In this document: in pieces, positions 1-6,216 of the stretch
How positions within the stretch are numbered: the stretch's first letter is position 1
Layout of the letters: each line of letters starts with the position of its first letter
Assembly: GCA_964547125.1 (NCBI GenBank)
Contig: CAZJLS010000062.1
Span: 1 to 10,619, forward strand
From: Methanobrevibacter_A sp964547125
GTDB taxonomy: Archaea; Methanobacteriota; Methanobacteria; Methanobacteriales; Methanobacteriaceae
DNA: 10,619 nt
Reading direction: 5' to 3'
Notes under the pieces: model-generated
What the model was told of the DNA's origin: nothing
The model's input: the letters and a program-made list of their open reading frames with translations, nothing else
Databases searched by the model: none
Position numbers and translations under genes: made by a program

Positions 1-138
1 GAAAACTTAGACGAACTTAAAAATGATAGATTTGATAATGCATTACTACCTATAAACTCAATAAATCAGAACGTATGTATTTCAGAATCTGTAAGTGGAA
101 CAATATTAAAACAACACACAGAAAACAGTTTATCATAA
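1..138 (+). CDS. C-terminal end of an unidentified gene, cut by the window edge
   Basis: An open frame enters from the left edge and stays open for 45 codons to a TAA at 136-138, ending in GTILKQHTENSLS. In DNA this AT-rich, 45 codons without a stop is unlikely though not impossible by chance, so I read it as the tail of a real protein. The residues are polar, with no membrane segment, no cysteine pair and no motif I recognise. The last 13 codons recur at 1261-1302 as a degraded copy (GKILKQ, stop, LKNSLS), which supports the frame being coding. What the protein does cannot be told from this fragment. Confidence 0.45.
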   Translation, partial: ENLDELKNDRFDNALLPINSINQNVCISESVSGTILKQHTENSLS

Positions 139-141
139 ATA
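97..141 (+). repeat. First copy of a 45-nt direct repeat
   Basis: This segment covers the last 14 codons of the truncated left-edge gene (including the stop) and the next three bases. It aligns without gaps to 1261-1305, with about 37 of 45 positions identical and the same reading frame. The exact core is agtttatcataaata (127-141 and 1291-1305). The two copies bracket the Bro-N pseudogene and the toxin-antitoxin pair. Confidence 0.45.
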
Positions 142-217
142 ATTTTTATTATACCAATATAGAGAATAATATACATATTATAAATTTTCATTTATTTTTA
201 GAGGCGATTAAAATTAA

Positions 218-522
218 CAAAATGAAGTAATATTATTTAAAAACTATAATATGTATATGGATGAAAATATCGAAGATTATTATTTTTCAGTAATAAATGT
301 TGTAGGAGTACTTTCTGAAAGTAAAAATCCTGCAAATTACTGGAAAGTATTAAAAAATAGATTAAAAAAGAAGGAAATGAGTCAGTTACAAAATGTAACC
401 AACTGAAATTACCTTCACATAAATATAGTAAATTATATAAAACCGATGTAGCAACTACTAAACAAATATTAAGAATTATACTAGCAATACCATCACCAAA
501 TGCAGAACCAATTAAGCAATAG
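218..522 (+). pseudogene. Bro-N / DinD-like phage antirepressor-type protein, decayed
   Basis: Bro-N domain proteins are DNA-binding proteins typical of phages and mobile DNA. The translated pieces match the family's usual pattern: NEVILFKNY, DYYFSVINVVGVLSES, NPANYWKVLKNRLKK, then in another frame GNESVTKCNQLKLPS, YKTDVATT, ILRIILAIPSPNAEPIKQ. Three lesions are visible. The start is lost: a GAGGCGAT ribosome site at 201-208 leads only to ATG AAG TAA at 222-230, while the coding frame reads CAA AAT GAA. One A is missing from the A run 364-369, which throws the frame into a stop at 404-406. A TAG at 520-522 stands where relatives have Trp after FKQ. Nothing of the C-terminal part is recognisable beyond this. 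I am confident of the family and of its being broken; naming it DinD rather than another Bro-N protein is less certain. Confidence 0.82.
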
Positions 523-538
523 TTGTCATGAAAATATT

Positions 539-836
539 TTAAAATAATCTATAATTATTACTACGAGGAATTATATCTATAATTTCAATTATATTTTGTT
601 TTTCTGAAATAAAAAAGATAATCCGATAATCCCCAACTCTAGCTCTACGACATTTAACACATTTTTCACTATTTAATTCAGAAATTTTCACTATTTAATT
701 CAGAAAAAGTAGATTTATACGGATTTTTAATAATTTCAATATATTTCTTTTCAATCCTATAAATCAATTGTTTATTATGTTTGTTTTTTCTTCTGAATTT
801 TAATGCTTTATCATGCTCAAGAATTTCATAATTCAT
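539..836 (-). pseudogene. RelE/ParE-family toxin, disrupted by a 22-bp tandem duplication
   Basis: RelE/ParE-superfamily toxins are small mRNA interferases or gyrase poisons held in check by a partner antitoxin. From ATG 836-834 the frame gives MNYEILEHDKALKFRRK and so on for 52 residues, then hits TGA at 680-678. An exact tandem copy of 22 bp (663-684 and 685-706) causes this. Removing one copy restores a single 91-residue protein that continues as SELNSEKCVKCRRARVGDYR, IIFFISEKQNIIEIIDIIPR, SNNYRLF, stop TAA 541-539. The R-x-R-x-G-x-Y-R-I-I segment and the closing PRSNNY are characteristic of the superfamily; the usual His-Arg near the end is Pro-Arg here. The start overlaps the antitoxin stop by 11 bp, so the two were one operon. 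The remaining 52-residue peptide lacks the catalytic half. Confidence 0.8.
663..706. repeat. Exact 22-bp tandem duplication inside the toxin gene
   Basis: The unit starting ttttcactatttaattcaga occurs twice, at 663-684 and 685-706, with no mismatch. Because 22 is not a multiple of three, it shifts the reading frame of the minus-strand toxin. The perfect identity suggests a recent event, as from slippage or misaligned repair. Confidence 0.93.
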
Positions 837-1086
837 TATTAATCTCTTTTTCAAGTTGACTTACTCTTGCTTCAAGTTCAGATAATGTTATTTTATTAAC
901 ATTTTCAAAAATTCCATTTTCTATTCTTTCAATTTCTTGATTATAAAAATCAGCTTGTTCATCACTAAATTCTTCATAATTGTCAATTAATTTTTTTATA
1001 ACATCATTAAAAGTATTATTTTTTGTTGCTAATGCAGACAATGAATCATGCACTTCTTCAGAAACCCTAATCGTTTTATTTAACAT
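826..1086 (-). CDS. Antitoxin of the RelE/ParE-type pair (VapB/RHH-like, DUF7557-type)
   Basis: The protein is 86 residues: an N-terminal MLNKTIRVSEEVHDSLSALA, a short FNDVIKKLIDNYEE helix, then a long acidic helix ending LEARVSQLEKEINNEL. The K-T-I-x-V-S-E-E-V-H start is usual for small archaeal antitoxins with an N-terminal ribbon-helix-helix-like DNA-binding strand; the acidic C-terminal helix would wrap the toxin. I start at ATG 1086-1084 because the family begins at this point and because the frame upstream is a low-complexity hydrophobic stretch across the promoter and operator. No good Shine-Dalgarno is visible. The stop overlaps the toxin start by 11 bp. Regulation is probably autorepression through the palindrome at 1127-1143. 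Exact family name is uncertain; the antitoxin role is inferred from layout and sequence style. Confidence 0.75.
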   Translation of the reverse strand: MLNKTIRVSEEVHDSLSALATKNNTFNDVIKKLIDNYEEFSDEQADFYNQEIERIENGIFENVNKITLSELEARVSQLEKEINNEL

Positions 1087-1126
1087 AATTTCAAATCCAT
1101 TGATTAATAATAATTTTATAAATAAA

Positions 1127-1158
1127 TGTATACTCAGTATACAATATATATTTTTTGT
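1127..1158 (-). promoter_or_regulatory. Antitoxin promoter with a palindromic operator
   Basis: A 17-bp inverted repeat, tgtatac-tca-gtataca (1127-1143), has perfect 7-bp arms. On the minus strand it lies directly downstream of an AATATATATTG TATA-like stretch (1144-1158) and 41-57 nt before the antitoxin start. It would sit at or near the transcription start, which suits autorepression by a dimeric antitoxin. The palindrome is seen; its function is inferred. Confidence 0.6.
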
Positions 1159-1260
1159 ATTTTTTATTAAAAATAAAATAGCAAAACATATGTAAAACAA
1201 AAAAAAAGTAATAATTTTTAAACCCCCACATAGTTTCAAGTTAAACGACACCACATAACT

Positions 1261-1305
1261 GGAAAAATTTTAAAACAATAACTAAAAAATAGTTTATCAT
1301 AAATA
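1261..1305 (+). repeat. Second, decayed copy of the 45-nt direct repeat
   Basis: Aligns ungapped to 97-141 at about 82% identity. Read in the same frame it gives GKILKQ, a stop, LKNSLS, stop, compared with GTILKQHTENSLS and stop in the first copy. This looks like a duplicated and mutated 3' end of the left-edge gene. Its frame upstream reaches a stop at 1231-1233 and I could not extend the similarity further. Confidence 0.45.
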
Positions 1306-1522
1306 TAATCATATAAATTGTAACAAAAATTATCTTAATATAACTATAGTATGTAATAAATTTTTTTATATTTGTGTTGTAAACTTAATTTCAACCTAAA
1401 TTAGCAGATTAATAATTAAAAGAAAAAATATATAACATCCATTAAGAATCAACAGAATAATAAGGATTATGAATAAAAAAATTTAATTTAATATAATACA
1501 GAATTATTGTGAAATCTTTTAT
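1306..1522. other. Intergenic, no gene seen; holds one copy of a dispersed repeat
   Basis: No frame of useful length is open on either strand and composition is almost pure A/T. The one notable piece is 1368-1395, tatatttgtgttgtaaactt onward to tttcaa, which matches 9626-9653 at 26 of 28 positions. It lies downstream of the HEPN gene and about 280 bp upstream of the antitoxin. Confidence 0.55.
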
Positions 1523-1890
1523 TTATTTGAATTTATTCGCTCCATCCATAGATTGTTCAGCAATTTCAATCTGTTTTAAATCCACATTTTCATCTATTTC
1601 TGGTTCAAATCCATAATCAGAATCTTCCCGTAATGTTTTTGCTTTCACAAAACTTTTAAATAAATCTAAACTGAAATTTTCATTATTAACATATTCTTTA
1701 GCAAATAAATCAATTGCTCCTTGATGTTTTTTAACTTCAATTCCTTTTTTTAATAATAATGCTTTAGATACTAAAAACATTACATAATATGACATTGAAA
1801 CTGAATCATAATAATTGCCCAAATCATATAAATTTTTATTTGCCTTCAATTTAATATCTGCTCTTTTAAATAGTAATCTATATTATCCAA
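1523..1890 (-). pseudogene. HEPN-domain toxin (UPF0332-like), frameshifted near its start
   Basis: HEPN proteins paired with MNT nucleotidyltransferases act as RNA-cleaving toxins. The open part, 1849-1523, reads LKANKNLYDLGNYYDSVSMS, YYVMFLVSKALLLKKG, VKKHQGAIDLFAKEYV, LREDSDYGFEPEIDE: the usual helical HEPN layout, with the YYxMF, KKHxG and R-E-D-x-D-Y segments recognisable. That frame has only a TTG (1849) as possible start, with no ribosome site. The missing front lies in another frame from TTG 1890-1888: LDNIDYYLK. A -1 step at TTTAAAA (1870-1864) joins them into LDNIDYYLKRADIKLKANKN, which is how the family normally begins. TTG 1890 overlaps the MNT stop by 8 bp, the expected operon arrangement. 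Either one A has been lost (broken gene) or there is -1 recoding at this heptamer. I favour loss, since the neighbours are broken too; the family call is firmer than the pseudogene call. Confidence 0.68.
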
Positions 1891-2188
1891 GGATTTCACC
1901 TTCAATAGCAATATTTTTTAACACCGGCAACTTATTTACATCATTAAACTTTTCTTCAGAGATTATATGTGGAGATATATGTTCATTATTGTTTACTATG
2001 AAATTAGAAACTTCAGTATAAATTAAATCTTCAATTTTCTCTTTATTTGAAGAGACAATTAAAATATCAATATCTGAATCTGAAGTATCATCACCACGAG
2101 CAACAGAACCAAATAATATTATACTAGAAATATCTTCAGAGTTAATTTTATTGGCAAAATCTTTTGCAATTTCTCTTCGATTATTCAT
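1883..2188 (-). CDS. MNT-type nucleotidyltransferase, antitoxin of the MNT-HEPN pair
   Basis: This 101-residue protein has the minimal nucleotidyltransferase signature of the Pol beta superfamily: LFGSVARGDDTSDSDIDILIV, with GSxARG at residues 27-32 and the metal-binding Asp pair D39 and D41. In characterised MNT-HEPN systems the MNT protein silences the HEPN toxin by modifying it (AMPylation) or by binding. The region after ISPHIISEEKF does not show an obvious third catalytic Asp, which varies within the subfamily. I choose ATG at 2188; a GTG at 2200 adds MNLS, but the only ribosome-like AGGT (2205-2202) sits too close to it and about 13 nt before the ATG. It ends LKNIAIEGEILG with TAA at 1885-1883, overlapping the HEPN start. 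The reading frame is intact, unlike its partner. Confidence 0.85.
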   Translation of the reverse strand: MNNRREIAKDFANKINSEDISSIILFGSVARGDDTSDSDIDILIVSSNKEKIEDLIYTEVSNFIVNNNEHISPHIISEEKFNDVNKLPVLKNIAIEGEILG

Positions 2189-2329
2189 AGACAAATTCAC
2201 AACCTAAAATAATTATAAATTTATGTACAATAATGTTTTTTAGATACTAAATAATTTTATTAAATTTTTTATATTCTATATTTTACAAATAATATGTAAT
2301 TTTTGGAAGTATAAAAAAAAATTATACTC

Positions 2330-2469
2330 CTATTCAAAATAATTTTTATAATCCTCTGGGTTCCTATCTATCAAAAATTTTTTCTATACTTCTTAACTTT
2401 TTCAGGAGGTAATTTGTCCAAATTTTCATGTATAGTGGTTTTTTTAAAAATACTTGATCTTAAATCCAA
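2330..2469 (-). pseudogene. Remnant of an unidentified gene, one frameshift
   Basis: Two minus-strand frames read as protein-like pieces that join after one base is added: LDLRSSIFKKTTIHENLDKL, PPEKVKKYRKNF, then in the next frame LIDRNPEDYKNYFE and TAG at 2332-2330. The break is at an A6T5 run (2383-2373). The charged, helix-friendly composition and clean ending look like the C-terminus of a small soluble protein. I do not recognise the family, and no start or ribosome site is visible. The rest of the 325-bp gap between the MNT gene and the coiled-coil gene (2189-2329 and 2470-2513) is featureless A/T. Confidence 0.4.
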
Positions 2470-2513
2470 CTATATAAATTATCCTATAATTATTAATATA
2501 ATACTTTTAATTA

Positions 2514-3524
2514 TTAAAATTTGTTTATGAATTCTTCTATTTTTATTATTAGTTCTTCTAATTCTAGGATGTATATTTTTAGGTTTATTATTAGTTCTGA
2601 TTTGCTTTTATTGTTTTTTGAGTTTTTTATGAATATTTCGAATAGTTCTTGTAGGTTGTTTTTGTCTGGGATTATGGTTCCGTTTAGTTTGTATTTTAGT
2701 TGTTCTTTGTATTCTTTTATTGTTTGTTGTGAGTATTGGTGTTTGTTTAGTGTTTTTTGTATTTTGTTTATTGTTTGTATTTGTATTTTTGTCCAGTCTG
2801 TGTTGTTTTTTAGTGTGTCTACTATGTAGTCTATTGGTTCGTTTTCTTTTATGTTGTTTATGTGGTCTGCTAAATCGTCTAGTGTGTTTTTTATTTTTTC
2901 TTGTTTTTTGTTTATTTTTTTGTTTTGGAATTGTGTGTATGTTTCTAAGTCTTTTAGATCTATTGTTTTTTGTAGTGTTTTGTTTGTTGGGTAGTTTTGT
3001 TTTAGTTTGTGTTTGAATTCTGTTATTGTGTTGTTTGTTTGGTTGTTGTTTATTATGAGTTGGCTTAGTTTGTTGTTTATTTGTTTTTGTAGTTTTTTTG
3101 TGGTGTTTTCGGGGTTTTCTATTTTTTGTGTGTATAGTGTGTTCCAGATTTGTATTTTGTTGTTGTAGTAGTTTAGGTGGTTTTGGAGTGTTGTGAAGTT
3201 TGCTATTGTTGTTGCTAGTGTTTGGGTGTTTTTGTTTTCTGTTTCTAGTTGGTAGTTTTTTGTTAGGTTGATTATGTTGTATATTGTGTCGTTGTTTTTG
3301 TTTTTTAGTTCTGTTGTGTATATGTCGCAGGTGTCGTTTGCTTTTTCTAGGTTTTGGTTTGTTTTTTGTATGTTGTGTGTTTCTTCTATGTATTCTTGGT
3401 ATTTTATTGTTTTGTATTCTTCGTATATTCTTTTGAATTCTTGGTAGAATTCTTCGTAGTTTTCTTTTAGTTCTTCTATTTGTCCGTTTACTTTGATTGG
3501 GTCTATTTCTATGTGGTGTATCAT
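2514..3524 (-). CDS. Unrecognised 336-residue coiled-coil protein
   Basis: I do not recognise this protein. It is almost entirely helix-forming and polar: Asn, Lys, Thr, Gln, Ile and Glu dominate, with long coiled-coil stretches throughout, a single Cys (about residue 66), and no signal peptide, membrane span or catalytic motif. The N-terminus is MIHHIEIDPIKVNG followed by an acidic helix (IEELKENYEEFYQEFKRIYE); the C-terminus is a Leu/Ile/Glu helix (ELIINLKIYILELEELIIKI). ATG 3524 is the only Met codon near the front and no Shine-Dalgarno precedes it; the upstream bases are A-rich (caaatacaaaaacaca), so it may be leaderless or poorly translated. It begins 67 bp after the TIM-barrel gene on the same strand and may be a separate unit. 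Two-fold codons end almost always in C (AAC, TAC, CAC, GAC), and + strand G far exceeds C. Length and lack of frameshifts argue that it is a real gene. Confidence 0.7.
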   Translation of the reverse strand: MIHHIEIDPIKVNGQIEELKENYEEFYQEFKRIYEEYKTIKYQEYIEETHNIQKTNQNLEKANDTCDIYTTELKNKNNDTIYNIINLTKNYQLETENKNTQTLATTIANFTTLQNHLNYYNNKIQIWNTLYTQKIENPENTTKKLQKQINNKLSQLIINNNQTNNTITEFKHKLKQNYPTNKTLQKTIDLKDLETYTQFQNKKINKKQEKIKNTLDDLADHINNIKENEPIDYIVDTLKNNTDWTKIQIQTINKIQKTLNKHQYSQQTIKEYKEQLKYKLNGTIIPDKNNLQELFEIFIKNSKNNKSKSELIINLKIYILELEELIIKIEEFINKF

Positions 3525-3591
3525 TGTGTTTTTGTATTTGTTTTATTTATTATTTTTTGTTTTTGTAAGCATTTGGAAAGTATTATTTTTT

Positions 3592-4341
3592 TTAGATGTG
3601 TTTGTTTTTCTTGAGGTATTGTAGTGTTGTTTTGATGGAATCTAAGTTATTTGACTCTATGATGTAGGTTCCTTTGTAGTTTTCTTGTGAGTATTTATTG
3701 ATGATGTTGTTAAATTGTATTTTGCCTTCACCAAGTGGTAGGTGTGAGTCATCTTCCCCATTATTATCATGGATATGTATGTGTTTTACTCTTTTGTTAT
3801 ACATTTGATTTTCTTTGTATCCTGCTGTGAATGCATGACCTATATCTAATGTCATGTCCATATCTAATTCTTCTAGTGTATTATATAGTTTGTCTAAATC
3901 ATAGTACATGAATCCTTTTATAAGTGGCATGTTTTCTATTAGGGGGTTTACTCCTGTATCTGTACTGTATTCTTTTATGGTTTTGAATGCATCGTTACAT
4001 AATTTGTATATGGTGTCTGTATGTGTTTGTCCTGCAAAGGATATTTTACCTGGGTGTATGACTACATTTTTTGCATTTATTTTCGTTGCATCATCTATTG
4101 CATTTTTTATTTCGTTTATACTTGCTTTTCTTATGCTTGGTGTTAGGCTTGCAAGGTTTATGTCTATTAGTGGTGAGTGTATGCTGTATTTGAAGTTGTA
4201 TGATTCTAATAGTTCTGTGTTTATTTCATGGTTTGGGAATGCTTTAACTATTTCTGCATATTTTAGTTTTAAGTCTGAGGTGTATTCTAGAAATTTTTCT
4301 TGACTGTCTTCTGCTAGTGATGATGCTCCTATTTTTATCAT
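3592..4341 (-). CDS. TIM-barrel sugar phosphate isomerase/epimerase-like protein (AP endonuclease 2 / xylose isomerase-like superfamily)
   Basis: A 249-residue protein of the xylose isomerase-like TIM-barrel superfamily, which includes sugar epimerases and endonuclease IV. Candidate metal ligands fall on successive strands: H55 (YSIHSPL), H96 (VVIHPGK), E136 (LIENMP), D166 and H169 (LDIGHA), H187/H189/H191 (KHIHIHDN), H200 (SHLPLGEGKI) and E229 (YIIESN). The HxHxHDN and SHLPLGEG segments are typical of the family. Being shorter than endonuclease IV and without its full ligand set in register, an isomerase or epimerase role seems as likely as DNA repair; the substrate cannot be told. The start is well supported by AAAGGTGA (about 4358-4351), ten bases before ATG 4341. 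It follows the PIN-ATPase-KH gene after 19 bp, so it is the fourth gene of the hisS operon. Confidence 0.85.
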   Translation of the reverse strand: MIKIGASSLAEDSQEKFLEYTSDLKLKYAEIVKAFPNHEINTELLESYNFKYSIHSPLIDINLASLTPSIRKASINEIKNAIDDATKINAKNVVIHPGKISFAGQTHTDTIYKLCNDAFKTIKEYSTDTGVNPLIENMPLIKGFMYYDLDKLYNTLEELDMDMTLDIGHAFTAGYKENQMYNKRVKHIHIHDNNGEDDSHLPLGEGKIQFNNIINKYSQENYKGTYIIESNNLDSIKTTLQYLKKNKHI

Positions 4342-4360
4342 GATCTTTTTTCACCTTTTT

Positions 4361-6205
4361 TTAGTTTCTTTTTTCTGCATATATGGTTTTGTTTTGGTTT
4401 ATGTATTGTATGAGTTGGTCTGTTAGGTCTAAGTCGTGTCTGAGTTTTATTATTCCTCCTTTTCCAACTGTTACTGTGAATAGGAAGTTGTTGTTTGCTA
4501 TTATGTCGAAGCTTTCTCCTACTGTTTCTTTTGGGAAGTATATGTTTAGTCCTTTTTTTGTTATTTGTGGTTTTACTTCTATTATTTGTGGTGTGTTTTC
4601 TTCTTTTGAGTCTAGTGTTATGTGTATTCCTATGTGTTTTTCTATTTCGTCTATTTTTTTTCCGCCTCTTCCTATTATTTTTGGTCTGTATTTTTTTGGT
4701 ATTGAGACTTTTACGCGGTCTAGTGATATTGTTTCTACTTGTATTTTTACTCCAGGTAGGTATTTTTTGAGTTCTCTTTTTATTTGTTTTTCTGCGATTT
4801 CTTCTATTGGTGTTTTTGTGTTTTCTGTGTTGTGTTGTACTTGGTTTACATCCATTACTATTGTTTGTTCTCCGTAGGTGTAGATTTCGTTCATTAGGTC
4901 TCCGGTTGTGTAGTCTCTTACTTCTATTACTGGTCTTGCTAGGTCTTGTTCTTTCATTCCTGTTGGTACTTTTACTGTCATGTGTGTTTGGTAGATGTTT
5001 TCTATTTTTCCGTTGTCTATGAATATTGTTGTGTCTACTATGCTTGGTATTATTCCTAGTTCTACTCTGTTTGCTATTCTTTGTATTGCATCTATGGGTT
5101 TGGTTGCGTGTACTACTCCTACCATTCCTACTCCTGCTAGCCTCATGTCTGCAAATATTTGGAAGTCGTTGGTTTTTCTTACTTCATCATATATTGTTAC
5201 ATCTGGCCTTACAAGTAGTAGTATGTCTGCAGTTTTTTCCATTTCTCCTTCTAGTGGACTGTATTGTGTTATTTCGTCTGGTAATTGTAGGTCTCTTGGT
5301 GATTCCATTGTTTTTACTATTTTGTTTTCTTTTAAGAAGTGTGTTGCTAGTGCTTGTGCGAATGTGCTTTTACCTGCTCCTGGTGATCCGCTGATTAATA
5401 TTCCATGGTCTCCTTTTGTTATTTTTTTTAGTAGATCTTTTGATAAGTTGTAGTCTTCTATTGATACATCTGCAACTGGCCTTACTGCTGTTATTTCTAT
5501 TGCTTCTGAAAATGGTGGTTTGTTTATACTTATTCTTAAATCTTTAGATTGTATTACCTTGGCTCCGTCTAAGTCTGCTTCCAGGTATGTTCTTTTATCT
5601 GATGCTGATTTATCCAGTATGTCTTTTATGTATTCTGTTATTTCATCATAAGTTATTGGAGTGTTAGATAATTTTTTAAGTTTAATGTTTCCTGGCAGTC
5701 CTTTTTTTGCATATGGTACTACATTTTCTTTTAGATGAACACTCATTGTGTTTTTTGTGAAGAATTTTTCTATTTTTAGTTTTTTATCAGTGTAGTCTGG
5801 TTTTATGTATTTTACTTCTATTCCTTGTGCTTTTGCTGTTTGTGCTTGTACTTTATCTGATGTTATTAGTAGTGCGTCTTCTGTTTTTGCTGTTTCTCTT
5901 ATGAGGTTGTCTATTTCTCCTTTTCTTGCGTTTTTTATTTCATAAGTATTTGGTCTTTTACCTTCTATTTGCAGGTTTATACTTCCGTCTTTTGATAAGT
6001 CTTGTAGATGTTTTAGGTTTTTTAGTCCAATGAATCCTTTGTTTTCGTCTTTGTTTGCTTGGTGTTCTAGTTCTGCTATGCTTGCTTCTGTTATTATTAT
6101 TTCTGGATAGTCTATGTTTTCGTTTTCTAATATTTCCAGTAGGTTTCCTTGTATTATTATGCTGGTATCAGGTACTATCCTTGTGTATCCGTCGTATTCA
6201 TTCAT
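4361..6205 (-). CDS. Archaeal PIN-domain / PilT-type ATPase / KH-domain protein
   Basis: A 614-residue archaeal protein with three domains. First, a PIN nuclease domain (about 1-135) with acidic residues in place: VPDTS (D13), ASIAELEHQA (E45), TEDALLITSDK (D110, D117). Second, a secretion-type (PilT/VirB11-like) ATPase core (about 220-460): Walker A GSPGAGKST at 273-281, IYDEVR at 338-343 as Walker B, and the VVHATK histidine H366. Third, a KH RNA-binding domain with IIGRGGKKIDE (GRGG 512-515). Such proteins are widespread in archaea and thought to act in RNA processing or decay; the biochemical role is not established to my knowledge. Start ATG 6205 has a strong AAGGAG (6217-6212), which overlaps the hisI stop. 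The gene sits 11 bp after hisI and 19 bp before the TIM-barrel gene. The 3' part uses C-ending codons much more than the 5' part. Confidence 0.92.
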   Translation of the reverse strand: MNEYDGYTRIVPDTSIIIQGNLLEILENENIDYPEIIITEASIAELEHQANKDENKGFIGLKNLKHLQDLSKDGSINLQIEGKRPNTYEIKNARKGEIDNLIRETAKTEDALLITSDKVQAQTAKAQGIEVKYIKPDYTDKKLKIEKFFTKNTMSVHLKENVVPYAKKGLPGNIKLKKLSNTPITYDEITEYIKDILDKSASDKRTYLEADLDGAKVIQSKDLRISINKPPFSEAIEITAVRPVADVSIEDYNLSKDLLKKITKGDHGILISGSPGAGKSTFAQALATHFLKENKIVKTMESPRDLQLPDEITQYSPLEGEMEKTADILLLVRPDVTIYDEVRKTNDFQIFADMRLAGVGMVGVVHATKPIDAIQRIANRVELGIIPSIVDTTIFIDNGKIENIYQTHMTVKVPTGMKEQDLARPVIEVRDYTTGDLMNEIYTYGEQTIVMDVNQVQHNTENTKTPIEEIAEKQIKRELKKYLPGVKIQVETISLDRVKVSIPKKYRPKIIGRGGKKIDEIEKHIGIHITLDSKEENTPQIIEVKPQITKKGLNIYFPKETVGESFDIIANNNFLFTVTVGKGGIIKLRHDLDLTDQLIQYINQNKTIYAEKRN

Positions 6206-6216
6206 TGTATTCTCCT

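Noticed and set aside
364..406. Programmed -1 frameshift at A AAA AAG in the Bro-N gene
   Set aside because: A -1 slip would join the frames, but the gene also lacks a usable start and ends early at TAG, so plain decay explains it better.
1087..1254. Frame extension of the antitoxin by 56 residues from an upstream start
   Set aside because: The extension is low-complexity hydrophobic sequence that crosses the TATA-like stretch and the palindromic operator; the family begins at the internal MLNKTIRV.
3592..4341. Endonuclease IV (Nfo) call for the TIM-barrel gene
   Set aside because: The fold and several ligands agree, but the protein is shorter and its motifs (SHLPLGEG, HIHIHDN) are shared with sugar epimerases, so the specific enzyme name is not supported.
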